Source: Bacteroidota bacterium
Lineage (GTDB): Bacteria; Bacteroidota; Ignavibacteria; UBA10030; UBA8401
Length of the DNA: 6,364 nt
Reading direction: 5' to 3'
Assembly: GCA_003456055.1 (NCBI GenBank)
Contig: DMPG01000042.1
Span: 3,118 to 9,481, forward strand
Positions within the stretch are counted from its first letter, which is position 1, and each line of letters opens with the position of its first letter. Below are positions 6,133 to 6,364 of the stretch, piece after piece. The notes beneath the pieces are model-generated. The model was not told the origin of the DNA and did not search any database. It worked only from the letters and a program-made list of their open reading frames with translations. A program made the translations under genes and the position numbers.

Positions 6133-6364
6133 TCACACGGTATCGTAATACCGGAAAAAAGAAGTTCGAGTGGATCGATGTCATCAATCCATCTGTTGAT
6201 GAATTAAAGATCATCGCAGAAGAACATTCACTTCACAGTAATTCGGTTCAAGACAGTATGCAGCCTGAACATCTGCCGAAATTCGAGTGGATCGACGATA
6301 CGGTGTTCATCATCGCCCGTGTGTATGATTATGTCTCATCCAAAGACGCAGATACCATACAGGA
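6129..6364 (+). CDS. CorA-family magnesium/divalent metal transporter, N-terminal part (3' truncated)
   Basis: The ATG overlaps the POT stop codon (ATGA), and the frame stays open to the window end, giving 78 residues. The pattern FEWIDVINPSVDELKIIA, then LH, SVQD, EHLPKFEWIDD and VFIIARVYD matches the start of the cytoplasmic N-terminal domain of CorA proteins. These are pentameric channels for Mg2+, Co2+ or related ions. The diagnostic GMN motif and the two C-terminal membrane helices lie beyond the window, so a ZntB-like or other CorA relative remains possible. No separate binding site precedes the ATG, so translational coupling to the transporter gene is likely. The KFEWID hexapeptide occurs twice (12-17 and 51-56). 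Confidence 0.85.
   Translation, partial: MITRYRNTGKKKFEWIDVINPSVDELKIIAEEHSLHSNSVQDSMQPEHLPKFEWIDDTVFIIARVYDYVSSKDADTIQ

Noticed and set aside
1..6364. A phage defence system, mobile element, CRISPR array or RNA gene
   Set aside because: Reading both strands showed no transposase, integrase, nuclease or toxin-like gene, no spaced repeats and no tRNA-like fold; gene content and codon use are uniform and housekeeping in nature.

Overview
The window (6364 bases, all genes on the + strand) looks like ordinary chromosome from a bacterium of the Bacteroidota/Ignavibacteriota/Chlorobiota (FCB) lineage. Three things point there: moderate GC; a divergent Lgt whose signature loop reads RIGCHLAGDGDYG rather than the proteobacterial GRIGNFIN, a form I associate with Bacteroidota-type Lgt; and several genes with weak or no Shine-Dalgarno sequence. 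The phylum is an inference and the genus cannot be told.

Layout. (1) Bases 1-595: the 3' end of a mannose-1-phosphate guanylyltransferase/phosphomannomutase-type protein, cut by the window start. (2) Bases 596-686: an intergenic gap with a perfect 7-1-7 palindrome, a plausible operator or promoter region. (3) Bases 687-1157: a stand-alone PTS EIIA of the PtsN/fructose type. (4) Bases 1241-2491: hisS, starting at GTG without a ribosome binding site. (5) Bases 2529-3023: an unrecognised 164-residue protein. (6) Bases 3023-3844: lgt. (7) Bases 3854-4585: rlmB-type rRNA methyltransferase. (8) Bases 4651-6132: a POT-family peptide transporter. (9) Base 6129 to the end: the start of a CorA-family Mg2+/metal transporter, overlapping the POT stop by ATGA.

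The hisS-unknown-lgt-rlmB block is tightly packed (37-base gap, 1-base overlap, 9-base gap) and is probably one transcript. It joins tRNA charging, lipoprotein maturation and ribosome modification. The POT and corA genes form a second tight pair after a 65-base gap that holds a small hairpin. There are no RNA genes, mobile elements, CRISPR arrays or pseudogenes, and no gap longer than about 90 bases.

I do not see a new multi-gene system. The points most worth checking are the unknown protein in the lgt operon, the degenerate mutase loops of the first gene, the non-canonical Lgt active-site residues, the transporter topology (two extra C-terminal helices instead of a central insertion), the alternative hairpins at the hisS 3' end, and a roughly threefold excess of GATC.
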